64,000 bases of DNA from Lachnospiraceae bacterium. Lineage in GTDB: Bacteria > Bacillota > Clostridia > Lachnospirales > Lachnospiraceae. The DNA lies in contig JAAVHZ010000004.1 in the NCBI GenBank assembly GCA_014799465.1, positions 1 to 64,000 on the forward strand, read 5' to 3'. The notes below the pieces were generated by a model, which saw only the letters and a program-made list of their open reading frames with translations, did not search any database and had not been told where the DNA came from. The position numbers and the translations under genes were made by a program. Shown here one piece after another: positions 7,619-17,584 of this stretch (position 1 is the first letter of the stretch; each line of letters starts with the position of its first letter).

Positions 7619-9403
7619 TTAGTACCCTTTTGCCCATACATAAATCTGATTATATATTTCACTATTTTCATTTTTATACACAAGGGAATATCCTTTATCC
7701 TGATACTTGTCCGAATCGCTTATTATTACAACCTGCGTTGCATCTTTATCTGCCTTTGACCGGAGTATTTTATATTCATACAGGTTAAACTGTGCACCAA
7801 ACATATATGGTCTTGACTTAGTTGTCGGATTAAAATTAATTGTAGCACCTTCCTTAATGCCATACTCCTCAAGTGCCTCTTTCATTCCGTCAAATTCATT
7901 ATATAACTGCTTTGATGTCGGAACATCCAATATAATGGTAGTATATGCATAGCTGTATAAGAACAGGCACAGCACTGCCGCCGCCATTATCTCTGCTTTA
8001 TTATATTTAATGCTTATTATGCTTATTATAAAAATAACTGATGCCAATGCGGTCATTTTCCAAAAAGAGCCTACCGTAAAATAATCATCCGACTTCATAA
8101 ACAACATTCCCAGATAACTGCTAAACGCATTTGAACGTGCTCCCTGATATATATGGAACATTTTACCCATCTTCAATACAAATCCCAGCGAAATTGCTGC
8201 AAATACTGCCGCCGAAGCTACGATAAGCATTTTACTTACTTTTTCCTGTTTCTTAAAGAATACCGCCACGAACATAACCGTAATCTGACTGCACATTGCC
8301 CAGTATCTTGTATACAGATACCATCTTGAGGCTGTTCCCGTTATGACATTTTCTTCTACAAGATCCAAGACTCCCAATGCCGTAAGAAGCAGTACTGCCA
8401 TCATAAGGGAACACAAAAAAGCCGCCAGTGTAACCAGGCTGTCATCAACTTTCACCATCTTCTTTTTAAATATAAGGCTTAAAATTATAAATACAAATAT
8501 ACATACAGCAATGGCAAATATTCCACCTGAAAGGCTGAACATCCCATACACCTGTCCCCATAATGTATATATGAATCCTTTTATTCCCACTGTGCTCTTA
8601 AGATATGATACATTTCCAAAATAACCCCCAAGGTTACTTACCGAATTTCTTAATTTTTCCGGGTCATTAGTAAGCCATATCCTTAGCTGTACAATCTCAA
8701 TCAGTTTCTGTACCAGAACGTATCCCACGCCCATTATCCCGATAAATGCCGGTATATTTACAAGCACTTTTCTTTTAAGGATAAAATACATTATGATAAA
8801 TATAAATGATGCACCCAACACATAAATTATTCTGGTATGCACTGTAAATCCATATATTGATATCAGGCTGAATATTATTGTCAATGCCAATGTGGACTGT
8901 CCGGCATCCTTTTTCTTCTGCATAAGAAGTAAAAGATATACAAGTATCCACTCTATCATCATAAGTGCACATTCGTTAAATACGGCATTTGAATTTAGCA
9001 GGATACATGAAAAAAATGTGCCTGCTATTGATGTAATTACATTAAACTTATTATCACTTATATTGAATATATCCCTGATTATGTTATAGCATATTACACC
9101 TGACACCCCAAGACAGATTGAATTAAATGCAATCATTACCTGAAAGATAACTCTCGGGTTATCAAATATCCAATATACAGGTGCCATAAGCATTGAATAT
9201 CCGAATCCATAATATTTAAGTTCGGAAACTATGCCTGACCAGTCAAGCCCTGCAAAATATGATGCCCCCGCTATTGTGCCGAATTCATCCTGCCCTGTTG
9301 TAAGCACTAATGTACCGAACCAAAGATTAACTATTGTTTTAAATAGGAATATGCCTAAAAATATGCCTATTTGAAATTTATATCTGCAAAAAAATTTTTT
9401 CAC
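7619..9403 (-). CDS. GT-C fold polytopic membrane glycosyltransferase candidate
   Basis: A 594-residue protein with about 12-13 membrane segments and a C-terminal soluble tail (about 510-594). An acidic pair in the first outer loop (TTGQDEFGTIAG, then YFAGLDWS and KYYGFGYSML) resembles the catalytic region of GT-C enzymes, which use polyprenyl-linked sugars. The protein at 12497-14242 has the same pattern (DDEYAYWSIAAYFKGYDWS, KYYSYGYSIIL), so the two are paralogues. The start is GTG at 9403 behind AGGAG. It heads the minus-strand run leading to CotH, VTC and DUF4956. No close named family was recognised. Confidence 0.75.
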   Translation of the reverse strand: MKKFFCRYKFQIGIFLGIFLFKTIVNLWFGTLVLTTGQDEFGTIAGASYFAGLDWSGIVSELKYYGFGYSMLMAPVYWIFDNPRVIFQVMIAFNSICLGVSGVICYNIIRDIFNISDNKFNVITSIAGTFFSCILLNSNAVFNECALMMIEWILVYLLLLMQKKKDAGQSTLALTIIFSLISIYGFTVHTRIIYVLGASFIFIIMYFILKRKVLVNIPAFIGIMGVGYVLVQKLIEIVQLRIWLTNDPEKLRNSVSNLGGYFGNVSYLKSTVGIKGFIYTLWGQVYGMFSLSGGIFAIAVCIFVFIILSLIFKKKMVKVDDSLVTLAAFLCSLMMAVLLLTALGVLDLVEENVITGTASRWYLYTRYWAMCSQITVMFVAVFFKKQEKVSKMLIVASAAVFAAISLGFVLKMGKMFHIYQGARSNAFSSYLGMLFMKSDDYFTVGSFWKMTALASVIFIISIISIKYNKAEIMAAAVLCLFLYSYAYTTIILDVPTSKQLYNEFDGMKEALEEYGIKEGATINFNPTTKSRPYMFGAQFNLYEYKILRSKADKDATQVVIISDSDKYQDKGYSLVYKNENSEIYNQIYVWAKGY

Positions 9404-9586
9404 TATTTTCCACTCCTATTACGATTCCGATAAATCTGCATAATTTCCAAAAATATGCAAATTTTCCGAATTTTAGTTACCATATTGTATAATAATGGGT
9501 ACAAATGTTTTTGTCAATAAAATTTTGTTTATTTTTGGAATCCATAGCATTATATACGATTAAAGACTTTTTTCTTTCCATTAGTA

Positions 9587-9615
9587 TTGACAATATAAGG
9601 GTCAAATATTATAAT
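9587..9615 (+). promoter_or_regulatory. Consensus sigma-A promoter of the O-acetylation pair
   Basis: TTGACA (9587-9592), a 17-base spacer, and TATAAT (9610-9615) give a perfect consensus promoter 60 bases before the MBOAT start codon. It is the only exact consensus promoter noticed in the window, so this pair is probably strongly and independently transcribed. Confidence 0.85.
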
Positions 9616-9675
9616 TCCAACATATTTACCTGTTTTTTCTAAATATATGCAAATAAAAAGTGAGGTTATAAAAAT

Positions 9676-11172
9676 ATGTTATTTAATTCTTTACATTTCT
9701 TAATATTTTTACCTATTGTAACAGCAGTATATCATTTAATTCCTTACAAAATCAGATATATATGGCTTTTAATTTCCAGTTACTACTTTTATATGTGTTG
9801 GAATGCCAAATATGCTTTGTTAATACTGTTTTCAACTGTCATAACATGGATTTGCGGGCTTATTATGGAAAAGTTCAAAAACAATACCATGCCACCTGAA
9901 AAAATTGTGCTATATAAAAAACTTTGTATGATTATCAGTTTTGTACTAAATTTAGGTATACTCTTTTTCTATAAATATTTTGATTTTGCATTTTCAAATC
10001 TTAATGCATTTCTAAATAATTTTAATATACAGCTCAATAATCCTTCATTCGACATTTTATTGCCGGTGGGAATTTCTTTCTACACTTTTCAGGCTCTGGG
10101 ATATACTGTTGATGTATACCGGAATGAAATATATGCAGAAAAAAACTTTTTCAGGTATGCACTATTTGTATCCTTTTTTCCGCAGCTTGTAGCTGGACCG
10201 ATAGAACGTTCTAAAAATTTGCTTCATCAGCTTGCAAAACCTGCAAAAGTCAGCTGGGAAAAAATGCGTCAGGGAGCACTTCTTATGTTGTGGGGATATT
10301 TCCTCAAAATAGTGCTTGCAGACAGAATCACGATATTTGTAGATACAGTATATGGAAATTATAATACTTATTCCGGCGTATACCTCATAACAGCCACTAT
10401 GCTGTTTGCCGTCCAGATTTATTGTGACTTTGCCGGATATTCCATAATTGCCATGGGCGTGGCAAAAATGTTCGGTGTAGAACTGATGGAAAATTTTAAT
10501 ACTCCATATATGGCACAGTCAGTAGATGAATTTTGGCGAAGATGGCATATTTCTCTTAGTTCATGGTTTAGGGATTACTTATATATTCCACTGGGCGGTA
10601 ACAGAAAAGGCATATGGAGAAAGTATATTAATTTACTTATTACATTTGGTGTCAGCGGACTATGGCACGGTGCCGGCTGGGCTTTTATGGCATGGGGACT
10701 GCTTAATGGCATATATCAGATTATTGGTGGTATTTTAAAACCTGTAAGAAATAAGATTATAGCTATTCTTAATTTGAATACCAATAATTTCAGCCATAAA
10801 CTTTTAAGAATGTCTATTACATTTGTACTTGTTGATTTTGCATGGATTTTCTTCAGGGCATCCACAATCCGGCAGGCATTCTCCATTATAAAAAATATGT
10901 TTACAGTATATAATCCATGGGTTCTTTTTGATGGTTCTTTATATAATTGTGGGCTTGACAGAAAAAATTTCACTCTTATGCTCATATGCATCTGTATATT
11001 AATATTTGCCGATGCCTTAAAATACCGTGGCATCCGAATATGTGAAACTATTGAGAAACAGGACTTCTGGTTTCGCTGGGTACTGTATATATCTGCAGTA
11101 ATTGCAATACTCGTATTTGGCGTATGGGGTTCCGATTATGATGTATCAGGATTTATTTATTTTCAGTTTTAA
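9676..11172 (+). CDS. MBOAT family O-acyltransferase (AlgI/DltB-like)
   Basis: A 498-residue polytopic membrane protein that passes acyl groups across the membrane for O-acylation of extracellular glycan. Family hallmarks are FPQLVAGPIERSKNLL (about 169-184), CDFAGYSIIAMG (~250), NFNTPYMAQSVDEFWRRWH (His291) and GVSGLWHGAGW with the invariant His331. The start has a weak GTGAGG site 10 bases upstream. The SGNH-like gene follows 19 bases later, the usual two-component arrangement for acetylating exopolysaccharide. It sits on the opposite strand to the flanking glycan genes and has its own consensus promoter. Confidence 0.95.
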   Translation: MLFNSLHFLIFLPIVTAVYHLIPYKIRYIWLLISSYYFYMCWNAKYALLILFSTVITWICGLIMEKFKNNTMPPEKIVLYKKLCMIISFVLNLGILFFYKYFDFAFSNLNAFLNNFNIQLNNPSFDILLPVGISFYTFQALGYTVDVYRNEIYAEKNFFRYALFVSFFPQLVAGPIERSKNLLHQLAKPAKVSWEKMRQGALLMLWGYFLKIVLADRITIFVDTVYGNYNTYSGVYLITATMLFAVQIYCDFAGYSIIAMGVAKMFGVELMENFNTPYMAQSVDEFWRRWHISLSSWFRDYLYIPLGGNRKGIWRKYINLLITFGVSGLWHGAGWAFMAWGLLNGIYQIIGGILKPVRNKIIAILNLNTNNFSHKLLRMSITFVLVDFAWIFFRASTIRQAFSIIKNMFTVYNPWVLFDGSLYNCGLDRKNFTLMLICICILIFADALKYRGIRICETIEKQDFWFRWVLYISAVIAILVFGVWGSDYDVSGFIYFQF

Positions 11173-11191
11173 ATTATGTTAGGAGACGGAA

Positions 11192-12463
11192 ATGAAAAAA
11201 ATATTAAAAAAAATAGCAGCAATTACAATATTTTTATGTTTATTGGGCTTATCATTTTATAAAGTTGATGACTTGCTGGAAGAAAAAAAAGCAAGACAAC
11301 AGTATAAGGCATTTTATGAAAGTGACACTAATTTTGATGTAATTTTTATGGGTACAAGCCATACCTACCACTCTGTTTTTACTCAGGAATTGTGGAAAGA
11401 ATATGGAATCTCATCATTTAACTGGGGATATTCACATTGCACACTTGCAGAAGATTATTACCTTTTACAGGATATCGTTAAATTCACCGACCCAAAACTG
11501 GTGGTCATCGATTTATATGGACTTATGGAGTATGAAAATCAGGGAAACAAAAAATATAAAGCAGGGAAAATTGAACAGCAGCACGTTCAATTCGATTCTC
11601 TTCCATTATCAAAGAGTAAAATCCAGGCCGCTTATGATGTATTTGATGATTATGAAAACAACTATGACTTCATTTTTAATTTTGCACTCTATCATAACAG
11701 ATGGACTGAACTCTCAGAGGAAGATTTTAATGTGACATACTCTGTTGCGAAGGGTTCAGGAATCCTATATGGCCACAATAATGCAAATTATATCAAGAAT
11801 AAAACGTATACGGAAATAGATATAAACAGTGTATGTTCGGATTACATTCCTAAAATTGCAGATTTCTGTAATAAAAAAAATATAGAACTGCTTTTTACCT
11901 ATCTGCCATTTCCTGCTGAATCAATGCAACAAAATATTGCATACACGTTGAATAACTATCTTAGTCAATATGATTGCTCATATGTAAATATGTTGGATGA
12001 AAATATACTTGATACAGCAACAGATATATATAAAGATAAAAGCCATCTGAATTATATGGGTGCATATAAAACAACATTATGGCTTGGAAAATATATTCAG
12101 GATAAATATGCCCTTAATGATTACTCTGACTCAGAAGAATATAGTTCATGGCATGAGGAATATGAAAAATATGTAGACTACAAAGCAGGCAGATTTAAAT
12201 TCAGAAGCAAACGTGCTAACCTTATTCATAATCTGATACTTTCATATGGTAGTGACTTTGACGTAGAAGTTAAGATAGATACCCAATGTAAGAAGATCGA
12301 TTCTGATAAACTGCTCAACAGGCTGCTTTTCAATCCTGACAGTAATATCAGCGTGGAAAATGTTGATGGACTTTCCTATAAAGACAAAAATTATGATATA
12401 GTACTTATTATAAAAAAGAGTGCAAATGGCGAAGAAGTCCTTCATACCGGATATACCTATTAG
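11192..12463 (+). CDS. SGNH-fold partner of the MBOAT acyltransferase
   Basis: A 423-residue protein with a single N-terminal membrane helix (about 5-22) and an extracytoplasmic SGNH/GDSL-like domain. Block I is FMGTSHTYH with the likely nucleophile Ser56. Block V is DKSHLNYMG with Asp282 and His285, completing a Ser-Asp-His triad. Such proteins (AlgX/AlgJ or DltD analogues) take the acyl group delivered by the MBOAT partner and place it on the polymer. A ~100-residue C-terminal extension after residue 320 has no recognised domain. The gene ends at a strong bidirectional terminator. Confidence 0.85.
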   Translation: MKKILKKIAAITIFLCLLGLSFYKVDDLLEEKKARQQYKAFYESDTNFDVIFMGTSHTYHSVFTQELWKEYGISSFNWGYSHCTLAEDYYLLQDIVKFTDPKLVVIDLYGLMEYENQGNKKYKAGKIEQQHVQFDSLPLSKSKIQAAYDVFDDYENNYDFIFNFALYHNRWTELSEEDFNVTYSVAKGSGILYGHNNANYIKNKTYTEIDINSVCSDYIPKIADFCNKKNIELLFTYLPFPAESMQQNIAYTLNNYLSQYDCSYVNMLDENILDTATDIYKDKSHLNYMGAYKTTLWLGKYIQDKYALNDYSDSEEYSSWHEEYEKYVDYKAGRFKFRSKRANLIHNLILSYGSDFDVEVKIDTQCKKIDSDKLLNRLLFNPDSNISVENVDGLSYKDKNYDIVLIIKKSANGEEVLHTGYTY

Positions 12464-12473
12464 CTTCATTATC

Positions 12474-12510
12474 AGCTTAAGCCATGATATGTGTTGTCAT
12501 GGCTTAAGCT
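12474..12510. terminator. Bidirectional terminator between convergent genes
   Basis: A 14-bp perfect stem (AGCTTAAGCCATGA / TCATGGCTTAAGCT) with a 9-nt loop lies between the plus-strand SGNH gene and the minus-strand GT-C gene. The stop codon of the minus-strand gene is inside the stem, so one arm also encodes its last residues. Confidence 0.8.
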
Positions 12511-14242
12511 CAAACATACTGCACATTGAGTTGGAATATACAGATTTCATTTTCTTTCCTGCCACTTCCTGATATTCTTCATCTGATATTATAAGCCATC
12601 CTTCCCTGTCAATCTTTTGCAGCTCTTTTTCCGTAACGCATATCACTTTTTTATCCTGAAGCCAGTACTGGATATATTCCCTATACTGTGCTGATTCTTC
12701 CTCCTCAGTTTCAGAAATATAATAATACACATTCCTGTCTTCAATCCCATTTTGTTCCATAAATGTGATTATTGAAGATGTATCGTATTTGTCCCTCTGC
12801 AGCACAAGATTAACTGCTTTCAACGGAATCTCTGCAGTCTGCATAAATACCATAAGTGCAAGTACCTCCAAAAGAATCCCTGAAATCCTCTCATATTTTT
12901 TTAAAGACATTATAACCGTCACTGCGGCTGCCGTGACCAGCACCGTAACCATCATGGTTAAAATCTTAAGGTTATCACCATCCGCATATTTGTAAATCTG
13001 GCTGCAGCTTATATAGTTAACCCACTCAAGCCCCCTGCGTTTTACATACATTCTTACAATAATGCCAATTGCTGCATATGCTGACGAACATATCGAAAAA
13101 ACCAAAATCATCTTCAGAATATTTTTCCTAGCCATCTTATATACATTTATAATACCGATGCCAAACAGAAGAGGATACATAAATTCTGCATATCTTCCAT
13201 ATACAAGCCATGCCAGCTTTTCCATGCGACACATAAATAATGCAGATATTATCATCATTAACAGAAACGAACTGAATACCGCAACATAAATGTGACGGTT
13301 ATTATCTTCCTCCCCATGCCACACATATCTGTATGCTTTTTTAGCTGCTGCCATAACAGCCACAAAGCCAAATATATATGTAGCCGTTCCGAAATACAGC
13401 AGTTTGCCCATTATGCCTATTGCGAATACCACCAGACTTTTCAACGAGCGGGATACATACTTAAGGTTCTCAAATATAGATCCATAGTCATTATCTGCTG
13501 ATTTGCTTCCGTTAAGCCAGAGATTCTCTTTAATATCTGCCTTTATGAAATGATGGATAATCATAAATAGTGCTATAAATGCCGTAAACACAAACACCTG
13601 TCTGAATGTAACCTTCTTTTTGTACAGCATTACCATAAACATCACTATTACAGAGATAATAACACATATCATCCTTTGGTGTACCATATATGAATACCCT
13701 AGCAGTACGCCGGACACCATCATCTTCCACAGGGAGGTACTTTCATCAATATCCAGCATAATCCTGACCGCCGCAAGGAACAGCACATACAGCAGGCACT
13801 CCGTAAGGTTGACTGTTGAAAATGCAATGTTGCATGGTATCATCGTCATTATAAACGAAAGCATCACCATCACAGTACGTCTTTCATCAGGAAACATTTT
13901 CCGGAATATACTGTCAAGCAACAAAAATCCTGCCACGAGCAGCACACCGTTCACCACTATTGCAGCCCTGTACATATAAACAAAATCCCCAAATATCTCC
14001 ATTATAATATACAGGATAATGCTATAACCATATGAATAATATTTACATAAAGATGTAACCGAAGACCAGTCATACCCCTTAAAATATGCCGCAATGCTCC
14101 AGTATGCATACTCATCATCCAACAGTGTAGGCTGGTAGACCTGACATATATGTCGTATGCTTATGATAAAAACAGCAACTGAAAATATGATTTTCAGACA
14201 TCTGTTCAGTTTAACCTCATCTTTAAATAATTCTGCTGACAT
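12497..14242 (-). CDS. GT-C fold polytopic membrane glycosyltransferase candidate
   Basis: A 581-residue protein with about 12 membrane segments and a short soluble C-terminal domain. The first outer loop carries LLDDEYAYWSIAAYF, the Asp-Glu pair expected of GT-C enzymes such as PMT or ArnT, followed by KGYDWSSV and KYYSYGYSI. It is a paralogue of 7619-9403. It is the last gene of the heptose glycan run; its ATG overlaps the Wzx stop (TAATG). A role in transferring a side sugar from a lipid-linked donor to the polymer is inference. Confidence 0.75.
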   Translation of the reverse strand: MSAELFKDEVKLNRCLKIIFSVAVFIISIRHICQVYQPTLLDDEYAYWSIAAYFKGYDWSSVTSLCKYYSYGYSIILYIIMEIFGDFVYMYRAAIVVNGVLLVAGFLLLDSIFRKMFPDERRTVMVMLSFIMTMIPCNIAFSTVNLTECLLYVLFLAAVRIMLDIDESTSLWKMMVSGVLLGYSYMVHQRMICVIISVIVMFMVMLYKKKVTFRQVFVFTAFIALFMIIHHFIKADIKENLWLNGSKSADNDYGSIFENLKYVSRSLKSLVVFAIGIMGKLLYFGTATYIFGFVAVMAAAKKAYRYVWHGEEDNNRHIYVAVFSSFLLMMIISALFMCRMEKLAWLVYGRYAEFMYPLLFGIGIINVYKMARKNILKMILVFSICSSAYAAIGIIVRMYVKRRGLEWVNYISCSQIYKYADGDNLKILTMMVTVLVTAAAVTVIMSLKKYERISGILLEVLALMVFMQTAEIPLKAVNLVLQRDKYDTSSIITFMEQNGIEDRNVYYYISETEEEESAQYREYIQYWLQDKKVICVTEKELQKIDREGWLIISDEEYQEVAGKKMKSVYSNSMCSMFELKP

Positions 14243-15684
14243 TACCGTTTTAATACCTTTCTAATAATCGATTGGAAAAGCTCATCCTTAATCAAAAACA
14301 GCACCCCGAAATATAATGCCGCACCTGTAGTAATCTGTATGACAAGTACTATTATATTATTTGTAATTGGAATATACCCTAATGCATATGCCGCAGCGAA
14401 CATTATAAGCCCTGCCACCAGATAATTCCTGCTGCATAATATGCTTTTCTTAACATCTATATCTTTTCTTACACAGTAAAAATGTACATAGAGAACCAGA
14501 AGTTCTGCCAGTACCGTAGATATAGAAGCTCCATATGCATTGAACTTTGGTATAAGCAGAAAATTAAGGGCAAAATTTGAAACAGCTCCTGCCACCACTG
14601 ACAATGTATAATCCTTCTGTTTTCCCGTTGGTATCTGATACTGTGTGCCTATAACATTGCTTAAGCCTATAAATAGTATTACCGGTGACATAATTATCAA
14701 AATATACTCTACCGGTTCATATCCTCCCCCATAAAATACCGGAACAAATCTTTTTGCTATTGATATAAGTCCAAACATCATCGGAAATGATATCATATAA
14801 GTAAACCTGAACGACTTATCCATATATTCATTCAAAAGCTTAGTATCCTTTTGGGCAAATATGCTTGCCATTCTTGGGAGCATTACGGTGCCCAGTGAAG
14901 TCACAACAGTAAGCAGAAGCTTTACTATCTTTTGCGACTGTTCATAATATCCCACCTGATCCATGGCATTATTCAATGCCAGCTTTCCAAGCATTGTCTT
15001 GTCAAGAACCGTATATATCTGTGTAGCAATCTGAGGTACAAACAGCACTAATGCAGGCCACAGATGGCTGAATACCTTAAGTTTATCAAATCTAACCTTC
15101 ACAACATATTTAGGAAGATAAAACCACAGTGACAGATTACCGATAAGAAGTGATATTGAATAACAGAATACATATATCGGAAGATCTTTAGGACTTCTGA
15201 TAAATAAAAATATCATTGCCACGCATATAAGTTTAACCATACAGTTTCTTACAACAAGCCGTTTAAAATCCTCAATTCCCTGAAAGAACCAGCTTACATC
15301 AAAGATATTTGCCACTATATCTATTATCTGTATTGCATATAATATCCTGTTTTTCCCATGAGTAACATATGCAAAATAAAATACCACAAGTGTAATGGAA
15401 ACAGTAATCGCACGAAGAATAATAATCTCCAGGAACAGCCTGCTTCTCTTCTGCACATCATCCTGAACATAGGCAGTCTCCCGCTGGCCATACATGGCAA
15501 TACCAATCGTTCCCACAAGTATGAAATACGTCACTATTGACTGTGTATAACTGTATCTTCCTATTGCTTCTGACTGTAATGTCCTTGATACAAACGGAAT
15601 GGTGATAATGGGAATGATAAGTATCAATATCTGATATATCATATTATACATATAATTTTTTGTTACACTCTTGGTACTTCCCAT
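14242..15684 (-). CDS. wzx: Oligosaccharide flippase (Wzx/RfbX type, MOP superfamily)
   Basis: A 480-residue protein with about 14 membrane segments that would move undecaprenyl-diphosphate-linked repeat units across the membrane. The start (KNYMYNMIYQILILIIPIIT, then PFVSRTLQSEAIGRYSYTQS) is the classic RfbX signature. WFFQGIEDFK near residue 130 and the VLDKTMLGKL loop near 230 are also typical. It lies between a GT4 enzyme and a GT-C enzyme and belongs to the same run as the Wzy-like polymerase at 19946-21244, so a Wzx/Wzy assembly route is supported. Confidence 0.93.
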   Translation of the reverse strand: MGSTKSVTKNYMYNMIYQILILIIPIITIPFVSRTLQSEAIGRYSYTQSIVTYFILVGTIGIAMYGQRETAYVQDDVQKRSRLFLEIIILRAITVSITLVVFYFAYVTHGKNRILYAIQIIDIVANIFDVSWFFQGIEDFKRLVVRNCMVKLICVAMIFLFIRSPKDLPIYVFCYSISLLIGNLSLWFYLPKYVVKVRFDKLKVFSHLWPALVLFVPQIATQIYTVLDKTMLGKLALNNAMDQVGYYEQSQKIVKLLLTVVTSLGTVMLPRMASIFAQKDTKLLNEYMDKSFRFTYMISFPMMFGLISIAKRFVPVFYGGGYEPVEYILIIMSPVILFIGLSNVIGTQYQIPTGKQKDYTLSVVAGAVSNFALNFLLIPKFNAYGASISTVLAELLVLYVHFYCVRKDIDVKKSILCSRNYLVAGLIMFAAAYALGYIPITNNIIVLVIQITTGAALYFGVLFLIKDELFQSIIRKVLKR

Positions 15685-15698
15685 ATCAACACCCGCCT

Positions 15699-16910
15699 TT
15701 ACATTCTTTTGAGAATTTCAATATATTTATCTGCTGATTTTTCCATATCAAATTTATTCTTTATCAATTCTTTTGATGCCGCTGAAATTTTTTCTGCCTT
15801 TTCTCTGTCATTAATCAGCATCTTTATACAGTCTGCATAATCTTTCGGTTTCTCACAGTGACAATAATGTTCTCCATCCTTTGCATATATACCTTCAATA
15901 CCAAGCTTATTGGTAAGCACGGGCATCCCTGATGACATACCTTCTATTACCTTTACTTTTATGCCTGCCCCAAGTACAAGAGGTGCTGCCATACAGAGTG
16001 CATCCTGAAAAAATGGTGATACATCCTCAATAAAACCTAATATTCTTACATTTTCGCTTTCCATTTTTTTCAGTTCTTCTGACGCCCCTCCGCCGATTAC
16101 CTGAAATACTACTCCTGTCCCTTTAAGAAGTGGCATTACATTTTCTATAAACCATATGGCACTAAGATGATTTTCCGGTCTTGACATTGCCCCGAAAAAT
16201 ACTACATTTTTACTCTTACCAATCCATTCCATATCAGTAAAATCCATGTAATATGGTACTATCGGATGTATCTTTTCCTTCGGTACCGATTCGTTAAGAA
16301 GAAGTGCCGCATCCTTATGATTATGCGGAAATACATAGTCGCATATATTTATTGCCTTGAGTTCCTGCCTGTGCATAGTTTTATATCTGACACCTGCCAG
16401 CCATTTTTTGTATATTCCGTTCTCATATGCATATTTTCTCTTATACCCCAGAAATGATACATCATGCTCTGAAGCTATAAGCTTTGCCTCCGGATAAATT
16501 TTTTTAATAATGGGAGCCAGTAACACAATAGAGGTCCATTCAAGTATGATTATATCCGGTCTGTATCCTGACTTTTTCATTTTGTTTAACTGTCCCAGAA
16601 TTTTCCTTACATAATATTCCGGAATCATTCCTGCATATTTATTCCACGGATTATATCTGGAACTTATATTTATAATTCCTCTTAACAGCCTGTATTTTTT
16701 TTCCGGCCGTATACAGAATATCTTATTGTCAATATTGTATTTATCACAATCTGTCTTTTGCAAATCTCTTGGAATACAAAAAGAAATAAGGAATGTCTCA
16801 AATTCCTCACTCCGGCTTACCTTTTTCAGATAATAATTGTGTGTCTTCCCTCCTGCATGCCCCACACCGTCAAAAGGAACATCAAAAGAAATAAACAGTA
16901 CCTTTTTCAT
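15699..16910 (-). CDS. GT4 family glycosyltransferase
   Basis: A 403-residue GT-B enzyme. The N-terminal half begins VLFISFDVPFDGVGHAGGKT, a glycine-rich acceptor region. The C-terminal half has the GT4 donor site: FFGAMSRPENHLSAIWFIEN, VRILGFIEDVSPFF, and the EX7E-like stretch around APLVLGAGIKVKVIEGMSSG. The gene starts behind AAGGAATTGG. It follows gmhA at a distance of 18 bases and may be the heptosyltransferase or another sugar transferase of the same unit; the donor cannot be read from sequence. Confidence 0.88.
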   Translation of the reverse strand: MKKVLFISFDVPFDGVGHAGGKTHNYYLKKVSRSEEFETFLISFCIPRDLQKTDCDKYNIDNKIFCIRPEKKYRLLRGIINISSRYNPWNKYAGMIPEYYVRKILGQLNKMKKSGYRPDIIILEWTSIVLLAPIIKKIYPEAKLIASEHDVSFLGYKRKYAYENGIYKKWLAGVRYKTMHRQELKAINICDYVFPHNHKDAALLLNESVPKEKIHPIVPYYMDFTDMEWIGKSKNVVFFGAMSRPENHLSAIWFIENVMPLLKGTGVVFQVIGGGASEELKKMESENVRILGFIEDVSPFFQDALCMAAPLVLGAGIKVKVIEGMSSGMPVLTNKLGIEGIYAKDGEHYCHCEKPKDYADCIKMLINDREKAEKISAASKELIKNKFDMEKSADKYIEILKRM

Positions 16911-16928
16911 TTTACCAATTCCTTTCTT

Positions 16929-17570
16929 TTACTCGCTAAACAGCCTTTCTTCCAGTTCAAGGCAGATTGCATGGTATACCGGAAGATGGTATTCCTGAAC
17001 CTTATAAGGCTCTGTCTCCGGAACTTTTATAAGTATATCTGAGTACTTTACAAGCTGTCCTCCTGTACCGCCCGTAAGTCCTATCACTGTTATACCCATT
17101 GCCTTTGCCGTTATCGCAGCATATAGAACATTTTTTGAATTACCTGATGTGGATATGGCAAGAAATATGTCTTCCGGTTTTCCATATCCATAAACCTGCT
17201 GTGCAAATCCTACTGTACCCTCTACATCATTAAGGTATGCCGTACTGAGTGCAGGATGCCCGCTTAAAGCTATTGCCGGAATCCCCTGCTGAAGGCACTT
17301 ACATAAGATACTTCCGTTTTCTGCGTCAACACTTTTAAGGCTGTCCGCAAATTCCTGCGGTATCCTTCTCGACTTTACAAATCCCTTCATAAGCTCACCG
17401 ACTATATGCTCCGAATCCGCAGCACTTCCTCCATTGCCGGCTATAAGGATTTTCCCTCCTGACTTATAGCAATTCTCCAGCATATCACATGTTTTTTTTA
17501 TATCTTCTGCCGCATCCCCAAGCTTTGGATAATTCGATATAAGCTGTTCCACATAACCATATTTTTTCAT
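16929..17570 (-). CDS. gmhA: Sedoheptulose 7-phosphate isomerase
   Basis: GmhA converts D-sedoheptulose 7-phosphate to D-glycero-D-manno-heptose 7-phosphate, the first step of activated heptose synthesis. The single SIS domain shows the phosphate loop IAGNGGSAADSEHIVGELM, a metal/substrate region later in LVKYSD, and the C-terminal EYHLPVYHAICLELEERLF typical of GmhA. I place the start at the ATG at 17570 because GGAGG lies 7 bases before it. An in-frame ATG at 17588 overlaps the gmhB stop but lacks its own site. The next three heptose genes lie immediately upstream. Confidence 0.94.
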   Translation of the reverse strand: MKKYGYVEQLISNYPKLGDAAEDIKKTCDMLENCYKSGGKILIAGNGGSAADSEHIVGELMKGFVKSRRIPQEFADSLKSVDAENGSILCKCLQQGIPAIALSGHPALSTAYLNDVEGTVGFAQQVYGYGKPEDIFLAISTSGNSKNVLYAAITAKAMGITVIGLTGGTGGQLVKYSDILIKVPETEPYKVQEYHLPVYHAICLELEERLFSE

Positions 17571-17584
17571 GGTAATTCCTCCAT

